64,000 nt of DNA from Streptomyces sp. P9-A2 (GTDB lineage Bacteria; Actinomycetota; Actinomycetes; Streptomycetales; Streptomycetaceae), in the NCBI RefSeq assembly GCF_036634175.1, contig NZ_JAZIFX010000001.1, positions 5,022,001 to 5,086,000 on the forward strand, read 5' to 3'. Under the pieces are notes generated by a model. It made no database searches. It had not been told where the DNA came from and worked only from the letters and a program-made list of their open reading frames with translations. Positions 8,887-20,005 of this stretch are shown here, piece by piece. Position 1 is the first letter of the stretch. The number at the start of each line of letters is the position of its first letter. Both the position numbers and the translations under genes were made by a program.

Positions 8887-10640
8887 CAGTACTTACGCTC
8901 CATCGGCTGGTAGCGGGTCTGGACGACCGGCTTGTAGTCGAGCCGGATCGACTCGGTGCCGTCGTCGCCCACCTCGCGGTACGCCATGGTGTGGCGCATG
9001 AAGTTGACGTCGTCCCGGTTCGGGTAGTCCTCGCGGTAGTGACCGCCGCGGGACTCCTTGCGGGCGAGCGCGGACGTGGCCATGACCTCGGCCAGGTCGA
9101 GCAGGTTGCCCAGCTCGATCGCCTCCAGCAGGTCGGTGTTGAACCGCTTGCCCTTGTCCTGGATGGAGACGTTCAGGTAGCGCTCGCGCAGCTCCGCGAT
9201 CTTTTCGACCGCCGTCTTGATCGTCTGCTCGGTGCGGAACACCATGACGTTGGCGTCCATGGTGTCCTGCAGCTCGCGGCGGATCTCGGCCACCCGCTCG
9301 GTGCCGGTGGAGGACCGCAGCCGCTCGATCTGCCCGACGACGAAGGACTCCGGGTCGTCCGGCAGCTCGAGGTAGTCGGCGGTGTGCGCGTACTCGGCGG
9401 CCGCGATACCGGCCCGCTTGCCGAACACGTTGATGTCCAGCAGCGAGTTGGTGCCCAGCCGGTTGGCGCCGTGCACCGACACGCAGGCGACCTCGCCGGC
9501 CGCGTACAGGCCGGGGACGACGGTGGTGTTGTCCGCCAGCACCTCGCCCTGGACGTTCGTCGGGATGCCGCCCATGGCGTAGTGCGCGGTCGGCTGGATC
9601 GGGATCGGGTCCGTGTACGGCTCGATGCCCAGGTAGGTCCGCGCGAACTCCGTGATGTCGGGCAGCTTGGCGTCCAGCTGCTCCGGCGGGAGGTGGGTGA
9701 GGTCCAGGAAGACGTGGTCGCCCTCGGGACCGCAGCCGCGGCCCTCACGGATCTCCGTGTAGATGGACCGGGACACGACGTCGCGGGAGGCGAGGTCCTT
9801 CATGACCGGCGCGTACTTCTCCATGAAGCGCTCGCCGTCCTTGTTGCGCAGGATGCCGCCCTCACCGCGGGCGCCCTCCGTCAGCAGGATGCCCATGCGC
9901 CAGATGCCGGTCGGGTGGAACTGGAAGAACTCCATGTCCTCCAGCGGCAGCCCGCGCCGGTACACGGCCGCCTGGCCGTCACCGGTCAGGGTGTGCGCGT
10001 TGGACGTCACCCTGAAGAACTTGCCGTTGCCGCCGGAGGCGTAGATCACGGACTTCGCCCGGAAGATGTGGATCTCGCCGGTGGCCAGCTCGTACGCCAC
10101 CACACCGGCCGACTTCTTGACGCCGTCGACCTCGGTGATCAGCTGGTCCAGGACGTAGAACTCGTTGAAGAACTCCACGCCCTCCTTGACGCAGTTCTGG
10201 TACAGCGTCTGGAGGATCATGTGACCGGTGCGGTCGGCCGCGTAGCAGGAGCGGCGGACCGGCGCCTCGCCGTGGTTGCGGCTGTGGCCGCCGAAGCGGC
10301 GCTGGTCGATGGTGCCGTCCGGGGTGCGGTTGAACGGCAGGCCCATCTTCTCCAGGTCGAGAACGGAGTCGATGGCCTCCTTCGCCAGGATCTCGGCGGC
10401 GTCCTGGTCGACCAGGTAGTCACCGCCCTTGACCGTGTCGAAAGTGTGCCACTCCCAGTTGTCCTCCTCCACGTTGGCCAGCGCGGCGGCCATGCCGCCC
10501 TGTGCGGCGCCCGTGTGGGAGCGGGTGGGGTAGAGCTTGGTCAGGACGGCGGTGCGACTGCGCTTCGTCGACTCGATGGCCGCGCGCATGCCCGCGCCAC
10601 CGGCGCCGACGATGACGGTGTCGTACTTGTGGATCTTCAT
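8886..10640 (-). CDS. sdhA: Succinate dehydrogenase flavoprotein subunit SdhA
   Basis: A 584-residue catalytic subunit oxidising succinate to fumarate. The N terminus has the dinucleotide-binding [13 protein letters not shown]. His42 in [10 protein letters not shown] is the expected covalent FAD attachment site. The active-site loop [24 protein letters not shown] and the later [13 protein letters not shown] are intact. Length is normal for the family. It lies between sdhD and sdhB in one transcription unit. Confidence 0.98.
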   Translation of the reverse strand: MKIHKYDTVIVGAGGAGMRAAIESTKRSRTAVLTKLYPTRSHTGAAQGGMAAALANVEEDNWEWHTFDTVKGGDYLVDQDAAEILAKEAIDSVLDLEKMGLPFNRTPDGTIDQRRFGGHSRNHGEAPVRRSCYAADRTGHMILQTLYQNCVKEGVEFFNEFYVLDQLITEVDGVKKSAGVVAYELATGEIHIFRAKSVIYASGGNGKFFRVTSNAHTLTGDGQAAVYRRGLPLEDMEFFQFHPTGIWRMGILLTEGARGEGGILRNKDGERFMEKYAPVMKDLASRDVVSRSIYTEIREGRGCGPEGDHVFLDLTHLPPEQLDAKLPDITEFARTYLGIEPYTDPIPIQPTAHYAMGGIPTNVQGEVLADNTTVVPGLYAAGEVACVSVHGANRLGTNSLLDINVFGKRAGIAAAEYAHTADYLELPDDPESFVVGQIERLRSSTGTERVAEIRRELQDTMDANVMVFRTEQTIKTAVEKIAELRERYLNVSIQDKGKRFNTDLLEAIELGNLLDLAEVMATSALARKESRGGHYREDYPNRDDVNFMRHTMAYREVGDDGTESIRLDYKPVVQTRYQPMERKY

Positions 10641-10659
10641 GATTCTCGCAGCCCCGTGC

Positions 10660-11142
10660 CTAGCGGATGTTCGGGTCGAAGGTGAAGATCACCAGCGTGC
10701 CCAGCAGGATGGTGAACACCGTGGCGGTGTAGAGCAGGCCCTTGAGCCACAGCCTGGTGTTCGCGCGCTCCGCGTAGTCGTTGATGACCGTGCGCAGGCC
10801 GTTCGTGCCGTGCAGCATCGCGAGCCAGAGCATCAGCAGGTCCCAGACCTGCCAGAACGGCGAGGCCCAGCGGCCCGCCACGAAGGCGAAGCCGATCTTG
10901 GAGACGCCGCCGTCCAGCACGAGCTGGATCAGCAGGTGCCCGATGACCAGGACGACCAGGACGACGCCGGACAGGCGCATGAACAGCCAGGCGGCCATCT
11001 CGAAGTTGCCCCGGGTGGTCTTCGGGGTCTTCTTGGTCCGCTTGCGCGGGGGCTCGATGACCGGCGCCGGGTTGTCGACCGAGTAGAGCGACGCGCCCTC
11101 GACGGGGCCGACGCCCGAAGCGGTGGATTCAGTCGTGGACAT
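10660..11142 (-). CDS. sdhD: Succinate dehydrogenase membrane anchor SdhD
   Basis: A 160-residue hydrophobic anchor with three helices after a roughly 50-residue charged N-terminal extension ([12 protein letters not shown]). The motif [15 protein letters not shown] resembles the HALNGLR motif of SdhC and lies near the quinone site. It starts 5 bases after sdhC and ends 19 bases before sdhA. Confidence 0.93.
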   Translation of the reverse strand: MSTTESTASGVGPVEGASLYSVDNPAPVIEPPRKRTKKTPKTTRGNFEMAAWLFMRLSGVVLVVLVIGHLLIQLVLDGGVSKIGFAFVAGRWASPFWQVWDLLMLWLAMLHGTNGLRTVINDYAERANTRLWLKGLLYTATVFTILLGTLVIFTFDPNIR

Positions 11143-11147
11143 TGGCG

Positions 11148-11528
11148 TCAGCTCCCGAACAGTTCACGAGTGGCGTGGCCGAGGACGGGGTAGAGCGCCC
11201 CGATCATCAGCACGACCCACACGGCGACGACGGTCCAGAGCATCTGCTTCTGGTACCGGGCGCCCTGGAGCCAGAAGTCGACGGCGATGACACGCAGGCC
11301 GTTGAGCGCGTGGAAGAGGACGGCGGCGACGAGGCCGTACTCCAGCAGCGCGACGATCGGCGTCTTGTACGTGGCCACGACGGTGTCGTAGGCCTCCGGG
11401 GACACGCGCACGAGGGCGGTGTCCAGCACGTGAACGAACAGGAAGAAGAAGATGAGGACGCCGGTGACTCGATGAGCCACCCAGGACCACATTCCTTCCC
11501 GGCCGCGGTACAGCGTTCCAGCCGGCAC
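11148..11528 (-). CDS. sdhC: Succinate dehydrogenase cytochrome b556 subunit SdhC
   Basis: A 126-residue three-helix anchor, first gene of sdhCDAB. WSWVAHRVTGVLIFFFLFVHVLD and LFHALNGLRVIAVDF contain the conserved histidines expected for heme and quinone binding. The GTG start at 11526-11528 has GGAGG 11 bases upstream. The promoter should lie in 11529-11825. Confidence 0.94.
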   Translation of the reverse strand: MPAGTLYRGREGMWSWVAHRVTGVLIFFFLFVHVLDTALVRVSPEAYDTVVATYKTPIVALLEYGLVAAVLFHALNGLRVIAVDFWLQGARYQKQMLWTVVAVWVVLMIGALYPVLGHATRELFGS

Positions 11529-11825
11529 GGAATTTTCCTCCGGGAGCGGGGGTTGGGGCCGCGCCGGCTTTCTCCATGTCGGTCGGGCCCGGCCGGGTAC
11601 GGTCCACCGGCCCCCAGCATCGTAGCCACGTATGGCGGCGCGGCGGACAGGGGCCCTGCCGCTGTGATCGAACTGGCACGCTTACGGGCTAGAGGGGCGG
11701 GCCGCGGGACGGGCGGCAGGGGCGGGGCCGGGACGGGTTCCGAGGCGCCCCTGAGGGGGTTTTCGGGTGGCTTGACACGGCTTGGTGCGGGTTTGGCGCC
11801 GCCTTCGGGCAGGTGACGCGGGCCG

Positions 11826-12542
11826 TCAGCGGGCCGCCGGTGATCCGCCCTCCGTGAGGAGAGCGGTCAGGCGGCCCCGGGCCAGACGCCGGAGCTCCTC
11901 CGCCGCCACCAGGCGCTCCTCCTCGGGATCGTTGGCCAATCGTGACCGGATGCCTTCGAGTACGTGGTCCAGGACCTCATCCGGCTTCAGACCATCGACG
12001 CAGATGACGAACGGATGCCCGAAACGGCTCTCGTAGACCGCGTCGGCCGCGTTCAGGGCCGTATGGGCGGCGGAGTAGGCGTCAGCCGGGAGACCGGGGA
12101 GGGCTTCCGAGGCCAGCGCGTCGGCGCGGTCCGCGCGGGGCAGGTCGTAGGCCGCCTCGTCCGCCGCCGCCAGGAGGGCTTCCAGGTCCGGGTACGGACG
12201 GTGGGCCGCGACGCGCACGGCCCAGCGGGGGCTGTGCAGGCAGGCCAGCAGGGTGCGCTCGGCGTCCTCGGTGGTCGCGGCGTTGAAGTGGTCCAGTTCG
12301 GACGGGGCGCCGGGCGTGTCGGGTGCTCCGGGCGCCCCAGGGATGCCGGATGCTCCGAGGGTGCCGCGCGGTTGTTCGGGCACGGCGACCCGGTCGGAGA
12401 GGTGGGGGAGACGGTGCGCAGGCAGCGTGGGTCCTCGGGGCGTCACATGTGTGTCGGTGCGGGGGAAGGGATGGGGGAAGAGGTGTGGGTCGAGTGGCAG
12501 ATGGTGTGAGAGTTGTGCCGACACGTTATCGAGTGAGTCCAT
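11826..12542 (-). CDS. 2-oxo-4-hydroxy-4-carboxy-5-ureidoimidazoline (OHCU) decarboxylase-like protein
   Basis: A frame of up to 238 residues. The C-terminal part from about residue 85 (LDHFNAATTEDAERTLLACLHSPRWA) to YESRFGHPFVICVDGLKPDEVLDHVLEGIRSRLANDPEEERLVAAEELRRLARGRL matches the OHCU decarboxylase family of uric acid degradation, with the signature RFGHPFVICVDG. The first ~80 residues are Pro/Gly/His-rich and unlike the family, so the true start may be internal (a GTG at 12446 is one option); none has a clear ribosome site. No other urate genes are adjacent, so the biochemical role is uncertain. Confidence 0.75.
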   Translation of the reverse strand: MDSLDNVSAQLSHHLPLDPHLFPHPFPRTDTHVTPRGPTLPAHRLPHLSDRVAVPEQPRGTLGASGIPGAPGAPDTPGAPSELDHFNAATTEDAERTLLACLHSPRWAVRVAAHRPYPDLEALLAAADEAAYDLPRADRADALASEALPGLPADAYSAAHTALNAADAVYESRFGHPFVICVDGLKPDEVLDHVLEGIRSRLANDPEEERLVAAEELRRLARGRLTALLTEGGSPAAR

Positions 12543-12637
12543 GACGTGTCCGATCGATAGTCGAGATTCACCCGGACGGGAGGGTTTCGGAACAGCTCGT
12601 CGACGTCCGTCACCCGGATGGGCCGTAGGTTGAGTGT

Positions 12638-14299
12638 GTGAGTCAGCACAGGCAGCACAGGCGTCGGCCGTCCGCGCACCAGGTGAGACAGCGGCGGACG
12701 CTGGTCGTGGCCCTCGCGGCGGGCGCGGTGGTCGCGGCGTCCGGCGTGGGCGTCGGCCTCTGGGCGACGTCGGACGACGACGGCGGTCCGGCCGGTTCCG
12801 CGGCCTCCCGCTCCGGGGACACGGCGGATTCGCCGCCGTCCGGGGAGCCCGAGCCGAGCCCCACCCGTTCCTACCCCTTGTCCCGGGCGCCCCGGACCAT
12901 CCCCGCGGTCCGTGACCACAGTGCCGAGCGCGGCCCCGGCTGGCGGCCCGAGCGCGGTCACCGGGTGGTCGTCGGCGATCCGGCCCTGGCGGACGAGGGC
13001 CGCCTCATAGCCGGTGAACTGGGCCTGACGTATGCGGGGAAGAAGGACGACGAGCGCGCCGGGGACCTGCGCCTGGAACTGAACAAGGGCAAGGGCGCGA
13101 ACCCCGAGTCGTACACGATGACCGTGCGGGGCGGGCGGGTGACCGTCAGCGCCCCCGCCGAGGCGGGCGTCTTCTACGGCACCCGCACCCTCAAGCAGCA
13201 GATCCGCGGCGCCGAGACCGCCCCCGAGGGGGTCGTGCGCGACGAGCCCGCCAAGCAGCGGCGCGGGATGATGCTGGACATCGCGCGCAAGCACTTCACC
13301 GCCGGCTGGATCGAGGACCGGGTCCGTGAGCTCGGTGACCTGAAGTTCAACGAACTGGGTCTGCACTTCTCCGACGACCAGAGCTTCCGCATCGAGTCCG
13401 ACTCGCACCCGGAGATCGTGGCCGACCAGCATCTGACCAAGGCGCAGGTCAAGCGGATCGTCGACCTCGCCGCGAGCCGGCACATCACCGTCGTGCCCGA
13501 GATCGACTCGCCCGGACACCTCGGCGCCGTCATCGCCGCCCACCCCGGCCTCCAGCTGCGCGACACGGGCGGCGGGGCCGTGCGCGGGGCGATCGACATC
13601 TCCGATCCCGAATCCGCCGAGATCGTCGACGACCTGCTGAACGAGTACGCGGAGCTGTTCCCCGGCTCGCAGTGGCACCTCGGCGCCGACGAGTACCAGG
13701 CGCTGGTGGTGTCCGACCCCGAGGCCTCGTTCCCGGGACTCGCCGCCGCCGCGCGGAAGAAGCACGGCTCCGGGGCCACCGTCGAGGACCTGGCCACGAG
13801 CTGGCTCAACGACCGCGCCGACACCGTCCGCGCCCACGGCCGCACACTCCGCGCCTGGAACGACGGCTTCTTCGAGGGTGGTTCGGTGCGGGCCGCGAAG
13901 GACATCCAGGTCGCCTACTGGACCGGCAAGGAGATCGGCGCCCGGCAGCCGGCGGACTATCTGGGCGAGGGCCGCGAGGTGCTCAACTACAACGACGAGT
14001 TCCTCTACTACGTGCTGGGTGAGCCGAACGACTTCGTCTACCCGACGGGGGAGCGGATCTACGAGCAGTGGACGCCGCGCGTGCTGCGCGGCACCACCGC
14101 CGTTCCCTCCCGGTACGACGGCCAGATCCTCGGCGGGTCCTTCGCCGTCTGGTGCGACCTGTCCGGTGCGCAGAGCGAGGACCAGGTCGCGGCCGGGATC
14201 AGGATGCCGCTGCGGGCGACCGTGCAGAAGCTCTGGGATCCGGCCGGACCGGCGCTGTCCTGGGCGGAGTTCCGGAGCCTGGCGGACGAGGTGGACTGA
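12638..14299 (+). CDS. Secreted GH20 beta-N-acetylhexosaminidase
   Basis: A 553-residue exported glycosidase. A charged start (HRQHRRRPSAHQVRQRR) precedes a hydrophobic segment at about 25-47 (signal peptide or anchor), then an acidic Ser/Pro linker. The GH20b-like domain comes next, then the TIM barrel from about 205 (GMMLDIARKHF). The catalytic Asp351-Glu352 pair is in WHLGADEYQ, and DSPGHLGAVIAAHP is conserved. It should release terminal GlcNAc/GalNAc from chitin or wall fragments. The GTG at 12638 was chosen for the Arg-rich signal start. It is divergent from the OHCU-like gene. Confidence 0.92.
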   Translation: MSQHRQHRRRPSAHQVRQRRTLVVALAAGAVVAASGVGVGLWATSDDDGGPAGSAASRSGDTADSPPSGEPEPSPTRSYPLSRAPRTIPAVRDHSAERGPGWRPERGHRVVVGDPALADEGRLIAGELGLTYAGKKDDERAGDLRLELNKGKGANPESYTMTVRGGRVTVSAPAEAGVFYGTRTLKQQIRGAETAPEGVVRDEPAKQRRGMMLDIARKHFTAGWIEDRVRELGDLKFNELGLHFSDDQSFRIESDSHPEIVADQHLTKAQVKRIVDLAASRHITVVPEIDSPGHLGAVIAAHPGLQLRDTGGGAVRGAIDISDPESAEIVDDLLNEYAELFPGSQWHLGADEYQALVVSDPEASFPGLAAAARKKHGSGATVEDLATSWLNDRADTVRAHGRTLRAWNDGFFEGGSVRAAKDIQVAYWTGKEIGARQPADYLGEGREVLNYNDEFLYYVLGEPNDFVYPTGERIYEQWTPRVLRGTTAVPSRYDGQILGGSFAVWCDLSGAQSEDQVAAGIRMPLRATVQKLWDPAGPALSWAEFRSLADEVD

Positions 14300-14479
14300 G
14301 CCGGACCGGGTGCGGCGGTTTCGGTGACTTTCGGTGGGTTCCCGAAGGTTCCGGAGGGGCAGAGAACTGCTGGGGCTCGGGTTTCGCGGGATGGATCACG
14401 GCGTATTCCTGCGAACCTCCGTACGGCTGTGGTGGTTTTCTGGCGAGCCGAAACCGATACACCGGGGGGATGCCGGCAC

Positions 14480-15043
14480 ATGGGCTACTGGGGGTATTTC
14501 GTCGTGGGCCGTGACGAGCGGCCGCTTGCCGAACGGGACGCGCTGGCCGGTGCCCGGGGGATGACCCTGCGCACGTCGGCCCCGGGCGGATGGCAGGTCT
14601 GGGAGTACCCGAGCGGCGACGGCGGCATAGGGAACATGAACGACCTCGCCGGGGAGACCGGCGCACCCGCGCTGTTCGGCTACGTGATGGACAGTGACTG
14701 CGTGGTGGTGGAGGCGGCGGCACCTCGGAGCGGCGCCTGGACGACCTGCCTGGCGCGGTCCGCGATGGCCGGCTACCTCGGCGCCCCGGCGGCGGACGGC
14801 ACCGGCGGGGTGGACGCCGGCGGGGGCGCGGAGGGCGTGGTGCAGGACGGGCTCACGCTGGAGGACTACTTCCTGGAGCCCCGGGACGCCGCCGACCGGG
14901 CCGTCGAGTGGGCCGCCGAGGCCGGACACACGGCGTCCGCGGAGGAACTGCTCGAGGTACTGACCGCCGAACCCGCCCCCGACCCCCTGGCCGAAAACCT
15001 GTTCTTCAGACTGCTCGACCGGCTCGGTGTCGTCCCGCTGTGA
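14480..15043 (+). CDS. Conserved hypothetical protein
   Basis: A 187-residue soluble protein starting MGYWGYFVVGRDERPLAER. The ATG at 14480 is preceded by GGGGGGA at 14464-14470. It is acidic and Gly/Ala-rich in the middle (a GGVDAGGGAEGVV stretch) and ends in helices (AEELLEVLTAEPAPDPLAENLFFRLLDRLGVVPL). I recognise it as a Streptomyces hypothetical type but no functional domain. It is followed after 106 bases by another hypothetical gene on the same strand. Confidence 0.72.
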   Translation: MGYWGYFVVGRDERPLAERDALAGARGMTLRTSAPGGWQVWEYPSGDGGIGNMNDLAGETGAPALFGYVMDSDCVVVEAAAPRSGAWTTCLARSAMAGYLGAPAADGTGGVDAGGGAEGVVQDGLTLEDYFLEPRDAADRAVEWAAEAGHTASAEELLEVLTAEPAPDPLAENLFFRLLDRLGVVPL

Positions 15044-15149
15044 CATTCCCGGCCCGTCGCACGCAGTAAGGGAAAGTGCGGCCTCCGTACCGGTGAGGTC
15101 GGTAAAGGGCCTTTTCGGAGGCCTGTGAAGACCCGCTGAGGAGACGTGG

Positions 15150-15734
15150 ATGAGCTTGGTGGAACTGACCGCGCAGGCTGACGAGCGAGGGCTGGCCGCG
15201 AGCGGGGTGGCTTGTTTGGACCGCTGCGTGCCGTTGCTGGGCGGTGACGACGAGACGCTGCGCCCCCTGTGGGGGAGCCTCGCCGGGGACGCCGCCGCCG
15301 AGGAGTGGGCCGAGCGGCTGGAGCAGATCCGCGGCAAGCTCGACGCGGCGCACGACGCGGGCGGCACGCGCGGCGCCGAGGCGGCGGCGCTCGCGCACCG
15401 GATGCTCGCCACCGCCCCGGCGGAGCGCTCCGCCGACGCGCTGCGCGGGTGGGCCCACGCCTGCTCGGTCACCGCGCTGCGGGTCCACCGCATCCTGGAC
15501 GGCGGCGATCCCGCCGAGGACGTGACGGACGCGGTCGAGGCGGTCCGGGAGGGCCGTACGGAAGGCCTGCCCCTGTCCCCGCTCTGCACCGCCGAACTAC
15601 GACGCCAGATCACCGTCCTGGAGATCCTGGCCGGTCACGGCCCGGCCGGGCTGCGACGCGCGCTGGAGGTCTCGACGGAGGGCCGGCGGGTCCTGGTCGC
15701 GGCCCTCTCCCGCCGGAACCGCAGGGACGGCTGA
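15150..15734 (+). CDS. Helical hypothetical protein
   Basis: A 194-residue, all-helical-looking soluble protein (MSLVELTAQADERGLAASGVACLDRC...). The ATG at 15150 has a good AGGAG seven bases upstream. No catalytic motif is visible; function unknown. Its stop codon is the first part of an 18-bp tandem repeat array. Confidence 0.78.
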   Translation: MSLVELTAQADERGLAASGVACLDRCVPLLGGDDETLRPLWGSLAGDAAAEEWAERLEQIRGKLDAAHDAGGTRGAEAAALAHRMLATAPAERSADALRGWAHACSVTALRVHRILDGGDPAEDVTDAVEAVREGRTEGLPLSPLCTAELRRQITVLEILAGHGPAGLRRALEVSTEGRRVLVAALSRRNRRDG

Positions 15735-15804
15735 CCGGGCGGGGACGGGGGACCGGGCGGGGACGGGGGACCGGGCGGGGACGGGGAACCGGGCGGGGAC
15801 GAAG
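15733..15804. repeat. 18-bp tandem repeat, four units
   Basis: Four consecutive 18-base units of GACCGGGCGGGGACGGGG; the last carries changes at both ends. The array begins inside the TGA stop of the upstream gene and lies between two convergent genes. Confidence 0.9.
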
Positions 15805-15832
15805 GGCCGGGGCGGTACGGCTGCCGCCGGTT

Positions 15833-16335
15833 TCAAGGGGGCAGCCACTTCACCACCGCCTCGCGCTGCTGTGCCGTGCGCGTGTAGAACGCGGTCAGGT
15901 CGCGGTGGGCCGCCGTGAGGATGCCGCGTGTCTGCCGCTCCATGTCCGGGTCGCCATGGCACGGGACGATCCGGTCGCGGGCCCGCCGCCACAGCGCGTC
16001 GAAGTCGGCGGCCCTCAGGAAGCCGGCGACCCGGCCGGCCTGCGCCGCGGTGAGCAACAGGAGCGGCGGCCGGCCGGGGCCGGGCGCGAAGACCGGCCGG
16101 CCACCGAGCACGACGTGCGCGGGTGGTCCGGCCGGCATGTGCGGCGGGAGGGCGCCCGCGTAGAGGAACTCGTGGTCGAGGTAGCCCTTGTCGAGGACCT
16201 CCTCGCGGTGCCGGCCGATGCGTTCGCGCACGGTGTCCCAGTCGTCCTCGAACAGCCGCAGCAGCCAGACGGGGCTGTTGCGCAGGGCCGGGGCGGCACG
16301 GCGCGGAAGTGGAAGTACGTACTCATCGAAGACAT
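15833..16335 (-). pseudogene. DUF1877-like protein gene with one-base frameshift
   Basis: The start ATG (16333-16335 or 16324-16326) opens MSTYFHFRAVPPR, and the rest (ALRNSPVWLLRLFEDDWDTV to the stop at 15833) is in another frame. Restoring one base in the G/C run at about 16285-16295 gives the continuous RAVPPRALRNSPVW of this DUF1877-type family, about 165 residues. So either a one-base deletion inactivates the gene or the assembly lost a base. The C-terminal part keeps normal codon use and family features (VVLGGRPVFAPGPGRPPLLLLTAAQAGRVAGFL). Function of the family is unknown. Confidence 0.68.
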
Positions 16336-16614
16336 GAGCGCGGCCGGGACCCGATCCGTCACCCCGATACCGATCGCCCTGTCGCCCGCCGGACCAGTCG
16401 TCCGCCGGAACGACCGCTCCTGTGGCCGCGCTGCGGTGGATGCGGGGCGGTTCCGCGCCGGTTGCCCGCGACCGGTCGGACGGCACCCACGGGGCAGCTG
16501 ACGAACTGTGACACTTTCGTGGCGCCGGACGCTGATGACCTTGGGGCCGTGGGCGCGACCCGACATGGCGCGCCGGACGGCCGCGGCACGGACCGGTACG
16601 GACGAGGACAGTTC

Positions 16615-17055
16615 TTGGGCAAGGGAGGGCAACCCCGCCGCGCACAGGCGCACGACGGGGAACTGGGCGCGGCCGTCGCGCGGGCCCAGAACGGTGACGA
16701 GGCCGCCTTCGCCGTGGCCTACCGGCTCGTGCAGCCCCGACTTCTCGGCTACGTACGCGGACTGGTCGGCGACGACGCGGAGGACGTGACCTCGGACGCC
16801 TGGCTGGAGATAGCCCGCGACCTCGGCCGGTTCAAGGGCGACGGAGCGGGGTTCCGGGGCTGGACGGCGACCATCGCCCGGCACCGGGCACTGGACCACC
16901 TGCGCCGGCAACGGGCGCGGCCACGGCCCTCGGCGCTGGAACAGGACGTGCTGGACCTTCCCGGCCCGCAGAGCACGCCCGACCAGGCGCTGGAGGCCCT
17001 CTCCACCGAGCGCGCCCTGGAACTGGTCGCCGGGCTGCCCCGGGACCAGGCCGAG
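16615..17055 (+). pseudogene. ECF sigma factor remnant lacking region 4
   Basis: From a TTG at 16615 (GAGGA at 16603-16607) the frame encodes sigma region 2: LGAAVARAQNGDEAAFAVAYRLVQPRLLGYVRGLVGDDAEDVTSDAWLEIARDLGRFKG...ARHRALDHLRR. It runs to LPRDQAEA at the start of region 4, and from there the sequence is Pro/Arg noise in this frame. The paralogue at 17845 shows what is missing: the whole region 4 helix-turn-helix. The next recognisable coding sequence is the C-terminal part of a secreted-type partner in another frame, so an internal deletion removed region 4 and the partner N terminus. Confidence 0.75.
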
Positions 17056-17063
17056 GCCGCGGG

Positions 17064-17501
17064 GTCCGTCCGCCGGCCCCTGCCGCCACCTCCGCCCCGT
17101 CCGAGGGCCTGCTCGAGGACCCGTCGGCCGGCCGGCCCCCCGCCGGCCCGGGCACGGACTCCGGCCCCACCGTCCCGGAGCGCGTGCTCCGGGGCAAGAA
17201 CACCGAGGCCCACTGCGGCGCGTACGAGAAGGCCGAGGGGCGCGGCAAGGCGCTCGAACCGGCCGTCCGGAAGCGGCTCGTCGAGGATGCGGGCGGCGCG
17301 GCGCACATCGAGGCCCACTGCGTCGGGCGGTCGCGGTCGGCGGCGGGCGGGGCGGAGCCCGGTGGCACCGGCGCGCCCGGGAACCGGCCCGGCGACGTGG
17401 GCGACTCCGGCAATTCCGGCAACGGGATCGGTGGTTCGGGAAACGGGGCGGGCGGCCGTCAGGGTGCGTCCGACCGGCCGGGTGGCGAAAAGAAGCCGTA
17501 G
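17064..17501 (+). pseudogene. C-terminal remnant of the sigma-linked secreted/membrane partner
   Basis: A frame different from the sigma remnant reads PAPAATSAPSEGLLEDPSAG, then GKNTEAHCGAYEKAEGRGKALEPAVRKRLVEDAGGAAHIEAHC and a Gly/Asn/Ser-rich tail ending in TAG at 17499-17501. The Cys-Ala/Gly-Tyr...Leu...AGG...Tyr/His-Cys spacing parallels VSACRALRDGRKL...LLEGAAGGSGHVGPYC of the intact partner at 18519-19781. The N-terminal and membrane parts are absent. A short ORF from an internal GTG is possible but unlikely to be functional. Confidence 0.6.
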
Positions 17502-17844
17502 CCCACGCCTGCCAAGGCAACGGCCAGGGCCGCCACCCCCCACAGGAGAGGCCCCGGCCGTCGCGCGGCACGGGCCGCGCGACGGCCCGTGATTCCTACA
17601 GCGCCACGAGTACCTTTTCTGTCACACCCGCATGGTCACAGGTTCGTCGAATCATGCACGGGATCATGGACGGACATGGACGGGGAGAGTTTGAGGTCGT
17701 AACGTGCCTTTCGCGCCGGGCTGCGACGGACACATGACCACGATCCACCCGCGGCCAGAGACCGCAACCATCAGTTGAGGAACCATGACGGCGAGAACCC
17801 GGTCCGCGAGAGCGGCGCCGGCTTAGGCGCAAAGAGGGTGCGCG
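17502..17844. other. Intergenic region with terminator and sigma-gene promoter region
   Basis: 343 bases without a gene. The first part carries the hairpin at 17556-17587. The second part (17600-17840) is A+T-richer, with a direct repeat of CATGGACGG near 17664-17685, and probably carries the promoter of the sigma gene at 17845. No ORF with normal codon use was seen. Confidence 0.6.
17556..17587. terminator. Perfect 14-bp hairpin after the degenerate sigma locus
   Basis: Inverted repeat 17556-17569 with 17574-17587, 4-base loop. It separates the remnant locus from the intact sigma operon. Confidence 0.75.
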
Positions 17845-18518
17845 GTGCTGGGGGACGACGCGGAGCTGACGGCTGCGGTGGGGGCGGCGCAGGACGGGGA
17901 CGAGAGCGCGTTCCGGACGGTGTACCGGGCCGTGCACCCGCGGCTGCTGGGGTACGTACGCACGCTGGTCGGCGAACTCGACGCCGAGGACGTGACGTCC
18001 GAGGCGTGGCTGCAGATAGCCCGGGACCTGCAGCGGTTCAGCGGTGACGCGGACCGGTTCCGCGGCTGGGCCGCCCGGATCGCCCGCAACCGCGCCCTCG
18101 ACCACATCCGCATGCGCGGGCGCCGCCCCGTGATCGGCGGCGACGAGACCGAACTGACCGGGCGGCCCGCCGCGTCCGACACCGCCGACCAGGCCATCGA
18201 GGCGATGGCCACCGACGGCGCCTTCGCCCTCATCTCGCGGCTGCCGCAGGACCAGGCGGAGGCCGTCGTCCTGCGGGTGGTCGTGGGCCTCGACGCGAGG
18301 ACCGCCGCCGCGACGCTGGGCAAGCGGCCGGGTGCCGTACGCACGGCCGCGCACCGGGGCCTGAGGCGGCTGGCTGAGATACTCGACGGTGATCCGGAAG
18401 CACATCCGGAATCGGCAGGGGCGCTCGGTGCCCTCCCGCCCCAGAGAGAACCACGCCGCCCTGCGGTGACGTCCGCGAGTGTGACGCATATGCGAGCGCG
18501 GACGCAGAAGGACATGTG

Positions 18519-18519
<1 letters not shown>
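17845..18519 (+). CDS. ECF-type RNA polymerase sigma factor
   Basis: A 224-residue sigma factor. Region 2 (about residues 10-90) has HPRLLGYVRTLVGELDAEDVTSEAWLQIARDLQRF and region 4 (about 125-175) has LPQDQAEAVVLRVVVGLDARTAAATLGKRPGAVRTAAHRGLRRLAEIL. A 45-residue tail follows. The GTG at 17845 has AAAGAGGG upstream. Its stop overlaps the start of the next gene (TGATG), so the two are coupled and the product of that gene is a likely anti-sigma or signalling partner. It is a close paralogue of the remnant at 16615. Confidence 0.93.
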
Positions 18520-19781
<1,262 letters not shown>

Positions 19782-19924
19782 CCTGCGACCTCACGGACGT
19801 TCGGTGTCTGCGCGACGCCGGGTGTGACGTTTTCGGCCACCGGGGCGCAGTACTGAGTGAGCCGACTGGTCATCGGCTTTTGCACGGAGCCAGGTCACCC
19901 CCCGTACCTGTGGCTCCTGCACTC

Positions 19925-19963
19925 GGCGCGGGCGGGACACGTTCCCCCGGTCCCGCCCGCGCC
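19925..19963. terminator. Bidirectional hairpin between convergent genes
   Basis: A perfect 14-bp inverted repeat (19925-19938 with 19950-19963, 11-base loop) lies between the sigma-linked gene and the L,D-transpeptidase gene. A weaker imperfect hairpin precedes it at about 19889-19920. Confidence 0.8.
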
Positions 19964-20005
19964 CTTCTCACCCTCCGATCCGATGCCGCCGGACGCCCGC
20001 GGCGC

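Noticed and set aside
8991..10685. 564-codon ORF opposite sdhA
   Set aside because: Mirror frame of sdhA with biased Val/Asp/His content and no recognisable fold.
16123..17592. Single 489-residue sigma factor fusion protein
   Set aside because: Only the middle matches sigma region 2; both ends are shadow composition and the partner remnant is in another frame, so a pseudogene is the better reading.
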